From positions 57,040-121,039 of the forward strand of contig NW_003101644.1 of assembly GCF_000003855.2 (NCBI RefSeq): DNA of 64,000 nucleotides. The letters are read 5' to 3'. This stretch comes from Blastomyces gilchristii SLH14081. Its lineage: Eukaryota > Ascomycota > Eurotiomycetes > Onygenales > Ajellomycetaceae. Every line of letters starts with the position of its first letter. Position 1 is the first letter of the stretch. The notes under the pieces were generated by a model. The model was not told the origin of the DNA. It made no database searches and saw nothing but the letters and a program-made list of their open reading frames with translations. Positions 34,233 through 47,862 of the stretch are shown here, in pieces. The translations under genes were made by a program, and so were the position numbers.

Positions 34233-37200
34233 ACGCAATCACTGATCACATGGATCAGTGGTCACAGTGAGTGTTGTGGGTGGAAGCAGTTGGCCCGCAA
34301 GGGAGGCAATCCAACACATGGTGATTATTAAAATCCATCTTGTACTTGACAACTAAGCAATAATAGGATTTTTGTATTTCTTGCATGCAGTGGTTCATGC
34401 CAAGTTTCCATTGTCACACTCCTCAATCTCTCCTCTTTCACGCGTGGGATGGGCAGCTATATCAAAAACGACAGAATCTTAACAAGGCAAAAATATCCAT
34501 TTTGGGGATAGTAAAATAGGCGGGCCAAACCATACCCAGCCCAGGTTGCCAGGTGGACAATCCTTTCTTCTCCTCCCCGTGCCGGGCGGGCATCCAAAAT
34601 CCACATTAAAAAAAGCCAAACCACTCCAGCGGATCGGGGATCTTTTTGGTATCCCCGTTAGGGCTCTACAAGGTGTAGCGAGCGAGAGTCATGGACGTCA
34701 TTGGACAAAGGATTCCAAGGGTGAATCGCGGTTTGGTGGTTTACCTACGAATATGTTCAGCAACCCGGGGATATAGTATATATAACTCACTTATAGATTT
34801 GTGTATATATTATGACGACTCTCAGGGTATCTATCGGGATAACCACCTCGGTAGCAAGTCAAACCCTGCAATGAAACGATTCCCAGAAAGAATCGCGGGC
34901 TGAGCTAAAACTCTACATCTCGCTTTGGGGTTGTTTTGTATTCTGCTTTGCATTGCAGTAGCAGCCCGGGATAAGTAGTTGGGGGGTTCGCTTGTTGTAG
35001 CTTCTGATAAGGCTTATATCCAGCAGTGGCAGTGATGGATGACGATGATATTATGATTATTATCAACAACTATTATACCTTCCCCCGTCAGGGGTATCGC
35101 CAGGCGGACCTCATTTCACGGAAGTACGAGGTGCCTACAACCAATATGCCCTTCCAGGATCATGCAGTGCGACCCATCCATGCCTTGCCTTACCATGCAT
35201 GCGACGCCTTATCTGGTACTGTTTCTCCTATTTATCATTAACATTATTATATTCCCTCCTCCTCGGTACATTGAGACATATTATGAAGAAAAAGAATTGG
35301 CGGGCATGAGACGGAAGAGCAATGTTAAAGCCCATAACTCTCTTGGAATATATTCGGGAGAATATATGAGTTCCCACTTGGCGCTGATGATCAAGAAATC
35401 ATGACAAGTCCTGGCTATCCAAGCGCTGGATTTCCCTGTTGGTCCCGGTGTGATGGTCCACCAATAGGGGTAACTTGCTGTTCTTCAAAGGGAAAAGCGT
35501 CCTCGTGGCCTGACTGGTCCAAGCTTGTGAAAGGGGGCGAGCGCGCCGAGCAGGGGAGCTTCCATCTTGAGGCCTCAATACTGATTACCGATGCGCTTCA
35601 CTGCCCAGACTGAGATCGATGGTGTCAGCTGTTATGCCGGCTTTTTTCGTGGGGATATTTTGGCATCATATAAATGCTCAAAATGACAGGGGGTGTTGTC
35701 TTCTGGGTGAGCAGTAAACTTGTGATAAGTTACTGTTATCAAGTTTGACAGCTCTGATGGTATGATAGTGTTAGAATTGGGGAGGATTGGGAATTTGCGT
35801 CAGTGAGGAGTTGGAGCGGGCAAAAAGCTAACTGGCATAGTCTGTACGGAGTATACAGCGGCAGAGATGGAAAACAGTATTAAATATCGACACTTACCGT
35901 CGTTCCCCTGCCTATAAATTATTTGACGTTAGATCACAAAGCCGTCAAATGACCATTGACTAGATTAAAAGTCCGCAGGGCGCGAGACACCCATCAACAT
36001 CGGTCGGCGAGGACTCGAGGCTATGGGCTGGGCGCCACAAAGGATGTCGTGTTGCTTCCGCCTCTTTCTGTTTGACAAGGTTCGAACTCTGATGCAAAAG
36101 TGGGCAAAACATTCCGCTAGATTTTCAGCTAGTGCATTTCCATGAGGGGGTTTTCTTTCCTGCCTGCGCCCTCTGTACGTCGAGGTTTCAGAATTTCCAT
36201 AGCTCTAATAAAACATCAGTGCGGAACAAGTTAGTTAGCTCAAAATGTAGTCATCCTCCCGCCGCGTGGCACACGCCAAAAAAACTGATGATCCACCCTA
36301 GGCTTGACGCTTGATTCTTGAGGAGCTAAACGAGCCGCCATGGATGATGATGGCAGAGGGACGGCTAGCGCTAGGTCCACTTGTAAGTTGGCTATTTGCG
36401 CAAGCAACGTCTCCCAAGCCCGCTCAAGCTGTGGGAAGCCGGTCGACCGGCTTCGCAGGCCGTCTGCTCACTGGAATAATATTTATGTAGGTCACTTCTC
36501 AATCCTTCGACACGAGATTGTCCTATCCTAGCAGTTAACGAAGGTCTACTAATTTTCTCGGAAGACAGGGACAAAAAGGTGAAGCAAGATACCAATGATG
36601 GAACGTTTTCTGTGTGGGTTATTTCAGCCGTCAGGCTCTCCATTCATAGTGGGGGCTTTGTCTTACGCAGCCAGTTTCGCTTCCCACCACCAAGAGTTGA
36701 GGTTTTAGAAACTGTATGGGGTGACCGCGGCCGTGGTGAATTACCTAGGTATGCATTCCGTGCATCTTTCTGCGGCCAGTGTGAAACAAGTGGAAACGTG
36801 TCGAGGATCATGAAGTTAGCTCGACTTTCGGGAAGAATAGTCACATAATATATAAGACAACTTGAAACCAGAGATTTGGCAGCTTCGGGGGGTTCTTTGA
36901 GGATCACTGCTTTGGCACCCAGGCTAAATGCATTTAAAAAACCGAACAGTTGGCATGGGAGCTGTGAGTGGTGGATTCTGCTGTGAGGCACAAGAGCTTG
37001 AGAAAAAATCAAATAAAAACAAAAAATAGCAAAACCTTGGTCAGACATAAGTGCTCTCTCTCTGGTGGGTATTTGCTGTTTACCTGAGAAGCAGCTCCTG
37101 AAAATACCGGGGTACATACATTGGGCAGTACATTCAGGGTCGATACACCCTCAAGGATTATTGCCATCCCCCTTCCGTTCGGGTATGTATCCCTATAGTT

Positions 37201-39849
37201 CTCGCCCAGCACAGGTCCAAAATGTGGCTGCACAGCTCATAACTCGATCTGGAAGTGCCATTATCGAATTCCAAATTACAACTACGTGTAAGAATAGAGT
37301 CCTTCTTGTTTGCGCAGGCCCAATGCTGACTTTCATGTCAGCATGCTGGTCGATGCTTGCGCAGGGGGTAGTTGATGGAGTGTGTACGCTGTACGGAGTA
37401 CGGAGTACATAATAAATCAAGGCAGGGGCCAGGAGATCAGACGAGAATCAGCACGATCATCCTGCATGCCATCCATCTCAATCTAACACCGCTACCCAGG
37501 TTCAGAGTATTGGAAATTTGGCGAATCCAGACGGGGAGGGCTCGACGGAAAAGATATTATGATTCATTTTGCTTTGAATTTTATTTTTGTATCGTTCCTG
37601 AGTGTTGTCCAGATGTGGTGAAGGTAACATTCACACGAGGTCATCCGTAGGACGGATGACTTTTTAATGTTTGGGCGTGGCTACAATGCATTTATCGCCC
37701 ACTTTGAAGCTCTTGCGATTGAAACTGTAACTATTTCTGTAATCACGGTTCAGTTTGAAATAATGATGGCTAAAATATTACACGTCTGATCAGAGTTTCA
37801 AGTGGGGCTTGTGGCGGAATCGGGGAGTAGCTTCCAAGATTCCTTGCTGTAGACTCGTGGTATTTACTTTGGACCGTTTCCTGAAGAACGGAAACAGCTG
37901 GAGGATAGCTGCTTGTGCATCACGATGGGCTTGCTTGATGATCTCGGGCTGTTGGTGATATCGCACTGATCAATCAATCCATGAAGAAGATGCTGGTTCA
38001 AACTCGCCAATAGAAATTACCCCTGAATGCTGAACAGAAGAGCCCATTCATCATCGAATATAAGGTGTTCGGCGCGCATTCCTTTAGCGCAGCGGCAAAA
38101 TTGAATCCGTCAATTCTAGGACGTCTTGGCCGGAGGAGAGTGGAAGTATACGCAGTAGTATGGGGTTGTGACTTCACCCAGCCGCGCAACTCAACAGACC
38201 CGTTCGACTGGCGGTCATCGTGGGGCCCGGTGAAGATTTGAATACGTACGTACTAACCAAATTTAGCTAATAGATACTTGCAAATACAGAGCCTGTTCTT
38301 CATCATCCTGTGACTTATTTTCTCCCCGGGTACACCGTCTTCACGCACGCACTGAAGATATGGATCTTGAGACAAGGAGTTGCGTTCTTGAGGCGGGATA
38401 AAACTAGGGACCCAAGGGGTGGTGAAACCAAGCAGATCATGGATTTTTGGTTGGTCCAATTTGCCCCTATGCAGACGCGCGACACGAGTCGAGCTAACGC
38501 AGGAACATGACTTTGTAGATGCAGTGTACTCCGTACGCATCACTTGGACAGGCACTCATGGGAGTTCGTGAGAAAGTGGGCGGCTAGCAGGAACAAGGCT
38601 AGTGGTGCTTGAGAGGATTAAGATCTTCAACCTTTGGTGCCATCAGGCTGTCAATGGGGAATAGTACTGGGCACGGAGTACATGACTACCATTATTGGTG
38701 GCCTATCTATCCACCTTCACCGAATTCGTTGGGTTAGTTACTCTGTTGAGTTGGTCCCGGGGTCCCGAAAGCTACGGACTGAAGCCCCGAAGTGGTGGAT
38801 CGGGGGCCGCGAAATATGAAGTGGTGGCGTTCCTCCGCCCGTGGCATGGGCCATCAGACGGAGTGATAATAATAATGGCAGCGTGGCCCCATAATAATCC
38901 TACACGAAAATGTAAATCGTTTGCGTATCCATGCGCTGTAAAAAGAGGAAAAGAAAGAAAAGGAATTACAGTCGTTGACGTCAACTACTACTCGGGTTGC
39001 CCGGCCCACACCCTCTATTCTCATTCATGGATAAACAAAATATAATTCGTCTGGCACGCGTGTCCCCAAAGCCGTGCACGGTATATTCAAGTTTTGAGCA
39101 ACAGGAGAAAGGTGAGCAAAAAAAGGTCACATGGACGGACAGACGGTCATTTTGGCCGCACAATCATCGAGTCATCGAAGCCATTTTGGGCTCATGAACT
39201 GCCGTCATGATAGAAGCTAAAACAGAACTATTTTTTTCCCCCAAGAGACAGGGTGGTGGGTGAACGTGCCCTCCCCTTGTGAAAGAGGGCAACATCCGTC
39301 TCGAGATGGATTCTCCCTCGCCAGCCAATAGCATCCTCGAAGCGACGGATCCTGGGTGCAAGCATTCGACCAGGATAAATAAAGGCCGCACGCACAGGGG
39401 ATAGTTCCGACAAGCCCTGCTACCACCCGCGATTTCAGTAGCTGGCATTTCGCGGCCGGGGGTCCCTGGTAGTGCCAGCTAGATATCGGAAGCAACTTAC
39501 ATATCTATGATGAAGCCATCAGACATGTCGTAAACGAGGAGCCTGTTCCTGGCGGGTAGCTCCGTGTGCCTGGATTATGATTGCCTGTACAGAGTAGTCC
39601 CTGGATGTCTGGACACGGAGCAAACGCGGAGCACAAAAATCCTTGGTATTCGGCAGTAGCTTGCCACTCGCAGCCTGTAACCTTGGAAATCCAGACGGGC
39701 TTACTTACAAGTTAGTTACCCACAGGGCCACAGCCTCCAAGCGCATGGAGCCCCATAGATCGACACGCTGGAGGCTTTTGTGCCTGTCTTGGAGGAGGTT
39801 GGCTGTATTACTATCTGCGTGGATGCTTATTATTTCGTGCTACGACCCG
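34233..39849. other. GC-balanced intergenic region, no gene recognised
   Basis: Several open frames of 60-157 codons exist on both strands, but none resembles a known family and none is clearly extended by splicing. A perfect 20-bp palindrome lies at 36,435-36,454. Copies of TACTCCGTA or its complement occur at 35,845, 37,392, 37,399 and 38,527. A favourable ATG context at 36,340 is followed by a GTAAGT donor at 36,383, but no convincing second exon follows. Undetected small or RNA genes are possible. Confidence 0.4.
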
Positions 39850-40635
39850 ACCAGCTCCATACAGTACCGTACTGGGCCTGACAGAGAGCCGCAGTAGTAC
39901 TTGTGCGTCGTGGTCAGTTGACATGGTTGGTACCCGAGGTATCTCCCCTGGTTGCACATAACCAGATGTAACTGAGGCGGGCTGCCCCAGTACCTGGTCC
40001 TGCTGGCGGATGTTCCTGGGTGTGGTACGGTCACATACGGCCCGTTTCCTCAGTACGGGTACCCTGCCGCAGCCAACTCGCCCCCCGGTACAGGACCAAT
40101 ACGGTGCCTGGCCCTGTACCTGTACCCGTACCGTACCGTACCGCCGTTCCCCTCCGCAGCCCGGTCTGACTTTTGGCGTCTGTCTTCTCTTCCTCATCTT
40201 CAAGACGACGACGACGACGACGACTTCTTTCTCTATCCCACACTCTCTCAACGACCTCTCTCAACACACAGTCTTCTTCTTTTCTTTCTTTCATTTTATA
40301 TTTCTCTCTGTGCCTATCTGTCTATCCTTAATTCATTGCTCCGGCTTCATTACGGTCACTCTTTTACTGTTTTTAACCTTAGGCCCTCGCCTTGTCACTC
40401 CTTTCTGACCCGACGTCCCACATCCAACCCTTTGTCACTCCTTCGTAACAACGACATATTTCCTGTCCACCGCACCACTACCTTTCCTTCTTCACGGCAT
40501 ACCTCTGAAATACTACACACCTCCGATGAGATAGGCTTCCTTCCACGGCTGCCTGCAGTGCAGCAATCCCAACTCTCTGTCATCTGAGCTGCGGTCACAT
40601 TCAACTCCTCCTTTCTATACCCACCTTTGAGCATA
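39850..40635 (+). promoter_or_regulatory. Likely promoter and 5' leader of the homeobox gene
   Basis: Two blocks can be seen. 39,860-40,140 is crowded with GTAC-containing words (for example gtacccgtaccgtaccgtac near 40,120). 40,200-40,600 is pyrimidine-rich (CT tracts, a cgacgacgacgacgac run), which in Eurotiomycetes is common around transcription starts and in leaders. The coding start follows at 40,636. No TATA box is obvious. Confidence 0.5.
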
Positions 40636-42935
40636 ATGAGCTACCTTCATCACCCCTTTCCTTTTGGTGGACATGCAATCCCCGTTGACCAGCCCGTTGG
40701 CTATGGAGTCCCGATCCGGCACCCCCAATTGGGCCACTCCGTAGATACTTATCTACTCCCCAACGCCCCGATCGATCTGGCAGATTACTATCACCAAGCT
40801 GCATTACTGGAAGACTTCGAGCAATACACGGAGAATCTATCGCGCCCCCGGTTAACAAAACAACAAGTCGATACCCTCGAAGCCCAGTTTCAGGCCCATC
40901 CAAAGCCAAATAGCAACGTCAAGCGCCAATTAGCGGCGCAGACAAATCTCACTTTGCCCAGAGTTGCTGTACGGACATATAATCCTGCCCACATTCTTTT
41001 TCTGGGTCCTTTATCCGGCAATTGGAAGAAAGATTGCTAACTATGAACGTGTTGTAGAATTGGTTCCAAAACCGGCGCGCAAAGGCAAAGCAACAGAAGA
41101 GGCAGGAGGAATTCGAGAGAATGCAGGCGAGTGAGAAAGACGAACAGTGGCAAAATAACGACGCCCCGCAGAAAGAAGGAGAATCAAAGCAACAATCGGA
41201 GCTCCCGGAATCGTCCACAACCCCCACCCAGCGTCCCGCTTCTATTTCATCCTGTTCAAGTCCCTTGAGCCCGGCGAAGCAGGAGGAACAACAACAAGCA
41301 TCCGATTTCACAACCAAAACCGGATGCCCTGAGTCGCCCCAGAAAGCCATGAACGTCTCTATGCCCTCTAGTGCCCAATTCAATCAGCCTGTGGAGAATA
41401 ATGGCCCAGATAGACATGAGTCTTCGGCTATCACATATCATCTTTCTCAGTCTCCTTCGGGAAAGAACGGCGGTAGCACATTCACTTCTAGCCTATCTGG
41501 ATGGAACGGAATGGAGCATAATCATGCCATATGGCCTTCCCCGCAAGGGGCCGAAGATAGTTTTGATTTCGGCCATTTGAATAGGCACCATGACAACCCA
41601 CTCGAAATCCGCGTTCAGGGGAGCCCGCATTTCCCTAGTATCCAGTTCAGCCACGAGCCGGATGGATGGGGCTACCACAGCATGCCGCACTTGGTGGGAG
41701 AGCAACGGCATAATAGCCAAGATTCAGGCGACGGCTTTTACCAAATACCGTTCCATGCACTACAGTCTCCGCTGTATCCTGAAGAACCACGGCGGGATTC
41801 TTACTCCTCGGAACAGTCTGAGCTCGCAGATACACTATTCCACACTGAAATAAACAACGTGATTGAATTATCTCCTCAAAATACGCCCCATTTGAACTTG
41901 GCACAGTTGCACCACCAAGCCGAGCCCAGCACCAATTGGCGGTATCCTGAGAAAGAAGTTGATATTGCGGGTAGACGGAAGCGACCCCGGCCGGCTGCCA
42001 TCGGAACTTCTTCCATGTCCCGTTCATACGGACCTTCGTCCATGTCTCCAACCACTAGGATTCACGGTATGGGTGCCGGCCATGTCCTTCGACATGCGAA
42101 ATCTACCCAAAACCTGAGCCCTAGTCACACTTCTCGATACCCGGGGATTCGAAAAGCCTCCGCTCCCCAACGCTCCCCTCTAGGCATAACTAGCTTCGCA
42201 GAAGCCAGCCTTTTCAATTGCGCCAACGCGACAGACATGATGTCAACAGTGCCTGGTCTGGTAACAACAACCTTGGCTCCGCCAACTCCGTTGACACCAG
42301 AAGATCTCCGAACTCTTCTTCCACCAACCCCGAATGACAGCCAATACTGTGTCTCTCCAACGGACGATATGGGTTGCGCGCGATTTTTCCCCATATCCCA
42401 ACCTATGCAAGTGCACATCGAATCCCCGCCCACGACACCACTGCATTTAGGGGTCCCATCACACTTGCAATATCAGTCCATGGGTGTTCCGATGTCTGCG
42501 TCGTCCCAGCGTACAACATTTCAGGAGTACGCGCTCTCTGTCCCAACCAATCCGATGAATGGTGGCCTCTGGTCCGATGTGTCTTCAATGCCATCCCCAG
42601 AGACTTCCCATTTACAACAGCCAACAATCCATATGCCCCAGCCAACGCATATTTCTCCAATTACCTATGAGGAGTCCTTCGATTCCGGAAATCCGGCTCT
42701 CGTTGAGGACACAGTGACAAGCCAAAGTGAATCACCCCAATGCACTGTGAAAAGCTGCGGCACGCCGACAACGTCATCGCCCCAAGGTTCCACCCCTGGC
42801 TCACAGAAAGTGACCGAATTTCTAATCCAGGAATTCCCAGAGCAGCAGGAAGCACACAGGCGGGCAGCCGAACAGCTGCCCCCTCAGAAGCCCATGAACT
42901 ATACATTCTCCAACCACACGCCCAATGATTTCTAG
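40636..42935 (+). CDS. Homeodomain transcription factor
   Basis: Two exons, 40,636-40,968 and 41,058-42,935, encode 736 residues. The 89-bp intron has GTACGG at the donor, a CTAAC branch point at 41,037-41,041 and TTGTAG at the acceptor. The homeodomain spans about residues 66-126: SRPRLTKQQVDTLEAQF forms helix 1, and the splice joins LPRVA to NWFQNRRAKAKQQKR, giving the invariant W-F-x-N-R of the recognition helix exactly across the exon junction. The rest is low complexity, rich in Ser, Pro, Gln and His, with a basic patch (AGRRKRPRP) that may be a nuclear signal. The N-terminal homeodomain with a long disordered tail matches fungal homeobox regulators of conidiation and development. I cannot say which orthologue. 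It probably binds DNA in the nucleus. I chose the ATG in frame just upstream of the conserved N-terminus. Confidence 0.93.
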
Positions 42936-45366
42936 AAAATTTATTTTCCCTTCTAGAATCCGGGGTTGGCTCTATTAATACTTAATCACCCTCAAACCAA
43001 CCAACTCTAGTTTAGCAGCCCGTTTACGATTTCTACTAATAAACCTCACGCAAATATATAATTGTAATATCCTTTGCTCTCTTCCCTCTTGGCTTGAGCT
43101 TAATCTAATTATCCCACCATCACTCGCTGCGGCCTTTTGTTTTCATCTTGCAATACCCAACCTTACTTGTTGGAAACGTCACGCAACTTTACATTACTAC
43201 ACCACTGCTATTATTACTTCTAATACTACTAGGGGAGAACCTTAACCCAGCTCCCCCGTGCCCTGTTTGTCATGCTTTTCCTTAGTCCATTACTCATCTA
43301 CATATATTCTATCAATACCCATTTCGCAATCTCTGTCTCTGTCTCTGTCTCTCTCCCTCTCTCCCTTGTCCTTTTGTTGCTGCGGAGCAACTCTTCGGTT
43401 TGTATATGACACGCAGAAATGGAAATTTTGGCGGTACCCCCCTGGCTTCTATCGTTTCATTTCATTTCACTTTCATCCTTTTTTTTTTCTTTTCTTTGTC
43501 CTCACACGAAAACACCATATCTGATAATAGCTATTATTATGTTCTAATCAACTAATTCCCTACTTTCTTCTCCTTCTACGCAGGCGCTTCACATTCTCAT
43601 TTCTTCCTGCCTCTGAAACCTTGACTTTTCCCCCTTTTACCATTGTTAGTTTATTGTCTCCTCTCTTACTATTTTTTAATAATACCCCTTGAATACGTTT
43701 TTTTTAATATAGCTTAGCATGTTACTTTCTCAGTTCTTTCACTACTACTTCTTCTAACAATGCTGTTTTCTTTCCCCCGTTTTTTTTTATTGTTTTCATT
43801 CTTATTCTTATGCGTTGGTTTTTGTCTGCTTCAGTTATATTTTTTTTCAAATTTTCTTTCTGATAGCTTTCTGTTTTTCTTTTCTTTCTTTCTTTCTTTT
43901 TTTTTTTTCTTTTTTTTTCATCTTCTTACTTCTACTCTATGATAAACGTCTACAATATCTATCTATCTTCTTACTGCTTCTCTACAACCAGCGTATACGC
44001 CCGGAATATAATATTGCTGTTTAATTCTTCATATCTATACACCTTTATAATACAGCATTACTCAATTCTATTAATATAAATAGCATTATGTCACTTACTA
44101 CCGGGCACATTGTATATAATAGAAATAAAATATTATTTTATTCTTTGCTTCTTCTGGTAACATTTTGATAGAGTAAAAGGTTCAGTTCAAACTCAGTTCA
44201 GTGACTCAATCAATAAATGCATCAAGCTAGCTGAAACACATTTTTGTTTTATTGAAGAGTAAAAAGAGAAGGGAAAAAAGCCATCATCAAAAACACAAAA
44301 AAAAACTAGAATGAATGAATACATGAAAAGTTAAAGCACAGACATGAGAAAAGAAAACCATAAATGTAAGACAAAAACTAGATACAATTAATACAAATTA
44401 TATCATGAAAAAATTCCAGATGACAGAACAGAACATAGCTATATAAAGAAGAATGAATTAAAATATAATTAACACAAGAGTAAAAATGTATATAGTAGAA
44501 GAAAAAAGAAGAGAAAGGAGAAGAGAAAAGAACTTAAGTAATAACACTAATACTAAGTTAAAAAGTAATAAGATAAAGTAGGTTGCAGGAACAGAATGTG
44601 ATAATGAGTGGAAAAGAGTAAGCAGTAAATAAAAATGTAATAAAGAAGAAATGACTTTGACAATGATGAGACAAGAAGTAACAGACAAACCTTGTACATT
44701 TTGCTATAGGCAACGAAGAAGAAAGAAAACAGAGGTGGGGAAAAGAGGGAGAAAAAGGGGGAGGATGTGTGCGTGACTCAAAAGAAAAGTAGAAGAAGAG
44801 ACAAAGAAGAAAGGAAAAGCTTTACCAAATTGAGAGATGAATGAATTGATGGAAATGAATACATGATGAGAAAAGTGAAGATGAATATGTTTTTTCAAGG
44901 GGGAAACAAGAGAAATGAGAAATGAAGATATGATGAGTGAAAAGAACCAACAGTATAAGTAGCAATGAAGAAAGGAAATGTTGAATAGATACATAGAAAC
45001 AATTGTAGAAGAAAAGTGAGAAGCAGTGTCAACAGTTGTGTATAAAGAAAAAGAATAGGTTAGTGATTACATCTATATGTTCAGGAACAAATTATTGCAT
45101 TAGAGGTATCAATTTTTAAAACCCAGACTCGAAAAGGGAAAAAGCGAGTTTCAAATAAATAAAACAGGGAGAATATGGAACAAAACAGCCATCAATGAAA
45201 GAGTCAAGATGGGGAATAAAAAGGAAAGAAAAGCAAAAACCAGGTATGAGTAGTGAAGTGAACAAATTATGGTGAGAAACAAATGCAAGTTCCGGCAAGC
45301 TATCGTTTCTTTTTGAGTTTCACATAAAAACAAATTTCCTACCCAATCCATCACTTCACAGCTTCT
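42936..45366. other. Convergent intergenic region, no gene recognised
   Basis: Lies between the 3' ends of the homeobox and Rsc7 genes. It is strongly strand-asymmetric: T- and CT-rich to about 44,150 (long T runs at 43,770-43,940), then A/G-rich from 44,200 to 45,360. This fits 3' UTRs and terminators of both genes. A (TC)n-like tract occurs near 43,330. Open frames are made of Phe/Ser/Leu from T-rich DNA and look non-coding. Confidence 0.5.
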
Positions 45367-45676
45367 TCAAAATGACGATGGCCAGCCACCAGGTCCTGAG
45401 CCCGGCTGTGGCTGTCCACCAGGTTGCATCGACCCTCCAGCCGTGGTGCTAGGCCACCCCGGCATGGAAGCACTGGTACCCATGCCCATACCCATTGTTG
45501 ATTGCGGTCCGGACATATACTGCTGCGAGCCGGCAGGGCCTTGGGAGGATGGGTACATGGCGCGCGTGGCTGCCATGTTAGAGTATGCAGCTGCTGAGAC
45601 ACCCGGGTAACCCATAGCGGCAAGATTCTGTTGTTGCTGATGCTGCTGCTGCTGATGCTGCTGATGCTGCTGTTGT

Positions 45677-45707
<31 letters not shown>

Positions 45708-47862
45708 ATGGTGTCTGTGCGTGAAGCTGAGAAGGTGGAGCACGGTGTTGGTGGCGCGGAGACTGGGAATGGTGGAGTGGTTGCGTGTTGTGTAGATGCG
45801 GCGAAGGGGATTGCTGTTGTTGCGGGTGCATCTGTGGAGCGTATTGTGGCACTCCAATCGAGTGGGACGCGGACAGGGGGGATGGCTGTGGTTGCGGAGG
45901 TGGCTGACCCCAAAGTTGTGGATTTTGAGGGTAAGGATACTGCGAGGTTTGACTTGAGCCGGGAGAAGCAAGGGAGATGCTAGATGAGCGATGCTGAGGC
46001 TGATCAGGGCGCATTCCCTGCGGCATTCCTCGCAGCGGAGATTGGGGTATGGACATTTGTTGATGGGAAGGCTGAGAATAGGATTGTTGAGGGGTCATCA
46101 TTTGCGTATGCGGCAAAACGGTTGGGTGTTGGTTGGCATTAATCATACCAGATGTCAGTTGTGGCGATTGGAGCGACTGATGGCCCCCTGGGGGGTGCTC
46201 GACTTGACCAGCTGGCGATTGACTGGACAGAGGGGTATCGCGCTTCTTATTCCAGTGTTCGTCAAGTCCTTTCGCACGATATCCACGTTGCTGATTTAAA
46301 ATCTTGCTAAAGTCGGCAGTATGAGATGCATGGTTCATTATTTCTGCACCACTGCTAGGTTGGGTACGGTCGTGGAATGGTTGCCCTGTGGGTTCCTGTC
46401 TCGGTCGAGGTATGGAGTTGAACTCTCTCAGTCGAGGATCATCTGCTGGGGCCAAATGAATCATGGGCAGAGGCGTTAGACTCGCTGGATGCGGAGGCAT
46501 GTCGGGTGGGATGCCGTCAATATGAGGGCCGTTGCTATATATAATATCGCTCTGGCCCAAATTTGGTATCAGTCCCGCATTTGCGGCCTCTGCAGCGGCC
46601 GCATCTCTGGCCTTCGCAGCCCCTGGTCGTTTCTCGCCGGCCAGATCCTCTTCAGTAAAACCTTGCTTTCGGGCCTTGCTCTCCCAATAATCATCTCGAA
46701 CCCGCCGTCCCTCAAGAATGACTCTGCTGCCGAATTGACGGAACATAGATTTCGCTGTCACAATCGCGATCTGTCGAGAACGATACGAGTACGGCAAAAT
46801 GTCCTGCTGAATCAAGGAATCCTTCTCTGCTTGGCTTGCAATAATTTTATAGAGTGATCTATTCTTGTTGAAGAGAAGATAAGAATCTCGATATCCCAGC
46901 ACTCTAGCGCATTCCGTGGCCAGCATGAAGAGTTTCTTTCCGCGGTTCGGCACACAGAAGGTCCTGCATTTATACTTGCGTTTGTCCTGTGGGTAACCCA
47001 GCGCGTCGACTTTCTTTTCACCATTCTCGTCGAATTCTTTGGGTATATATTCATCTCCTTCTTCCCCCAACTGGTCCGTGGTATGGTCTCTAACGGTAGG
47101 TAGGGCCTTGACTAGTGACTTGGTGAGTGTGGTTTTAGCTGGCGTAGACGTCTGTGCGGTGGCCGTGGCATGTTGTGGGATAGGCTGAGGAGGGAGATGA
47201 GAAATCTGTGTCTGAGCGGGGGACGATTTTGGCCTTTGCGATGCAGGTGTAGCAGCCGGGTTTGTGGCGGACGAGACTTTGGGCGTCTTGGGCGGTCGAC
47301 CTCTTTTGCGACGGCCATGATCATCCGGGACTATACAAGTTAGGTACGGTAAACCGGCAAAATAGCAAAGGCAGGATGATAGAAATATCAAAATGGCAGC
47401 AACATACCTTCCTCTATTTCACCTTCCGCAGGCTGATCGCCATACTGTTCTGTTGGTCTACTTCGTTTCGTGCCTCTTGGGCTTGCGCTGGAGTTGACAT
47501 TGGAGGTGGTAGTCGCGGAAGGCGCGGCAAGAGAAGACTGCGAAACAGGGACTGATAATGAAAAAGTCAGCATCAAGCTAGGAATATTCTTGCGATCGTG
47601 CGGTGATTCATGGTATCAAAGGAGATCGAAGATAGAAATGGAAATCTTGGCCTCTAGAAAAAGACAATATCTCCCCCCACAACGCGACTGAAGACAGGAA
47701 AAGGAACCGGGGGGGGTGAAAGAGAATGAAAAAGCGCGACCAAGAGAAGGAATCATTACCAGGAGTGTTCAAAGCAGCAGGGTTGATAGTGCCAGAACCA
47801 TCAATCAGATCGGAACCCATGCCGTTCATCGGGGCGGAAACGGGATGTTGAGTAGTATACAT
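45367..47862 (-). CDS. Rsc7/Swp82-family chromatin-remodelling subunit
   Basis: Three exons on the minus strand, 47,862-47,760, 47,551-47,408 and 47,330-45,367, give 736 residues. Introns are 208 and 77 bp, both in phase 1, with GTAATG and GTATGT donors. Residues 89-97 (RRKRGRPPK) form an AT-hook-like motif. The conserved family core covers about residues 172-305 (EYIPKEFDENGEKKVD, YKCRTFCVPNRGKKLFMLA, then the LPYSYRSRQIAIVTAKSMF region). The long tail is Pro/Gln/Ser-rich with a polyGln/His run (complement of about 45,630-45,710) and a Gly-rich end. In yeast, Rsc7 (Npl6) belongs to RSC and Swp82 to SWI/SNF; filamentous fungi usually have one relative. The expected role is a nucleosome-remodelling complex subunit in the nucleus. 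The start is the first in-frame ATG and precedes the short first exon. Its 3' end faces the homeobox gene. Confidence 0.93.

Noticed and set aside
36340..36848. Possible two-exon small gene: ATG at 36,340, GTAAGT donor near 36,383, acceptor near 36,626
   Set aside because: A splice into the frame ending at 36,848 is possible on paper, but the protein (about 90 residues) matches nothing and has no clear branch point; too weak to annotate.
36644..37117. 157-codon open frame on the minus strand
   Set aside because: No recognisable family, no domain pattern, and it overlaps other equally plausible frames.
40010..40408. 132-codon open frame before the homeobox gene
   Set aside because: It translates GTAC repeats, a CGA run and CT tracts; it is better read as promoter and leader.
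45351..46299. Several open frames overlapping the Rsc7-like gene on both strands
   Set aside because: They are low-complexity shadows of the Pro/Gln-rich coding sequence.
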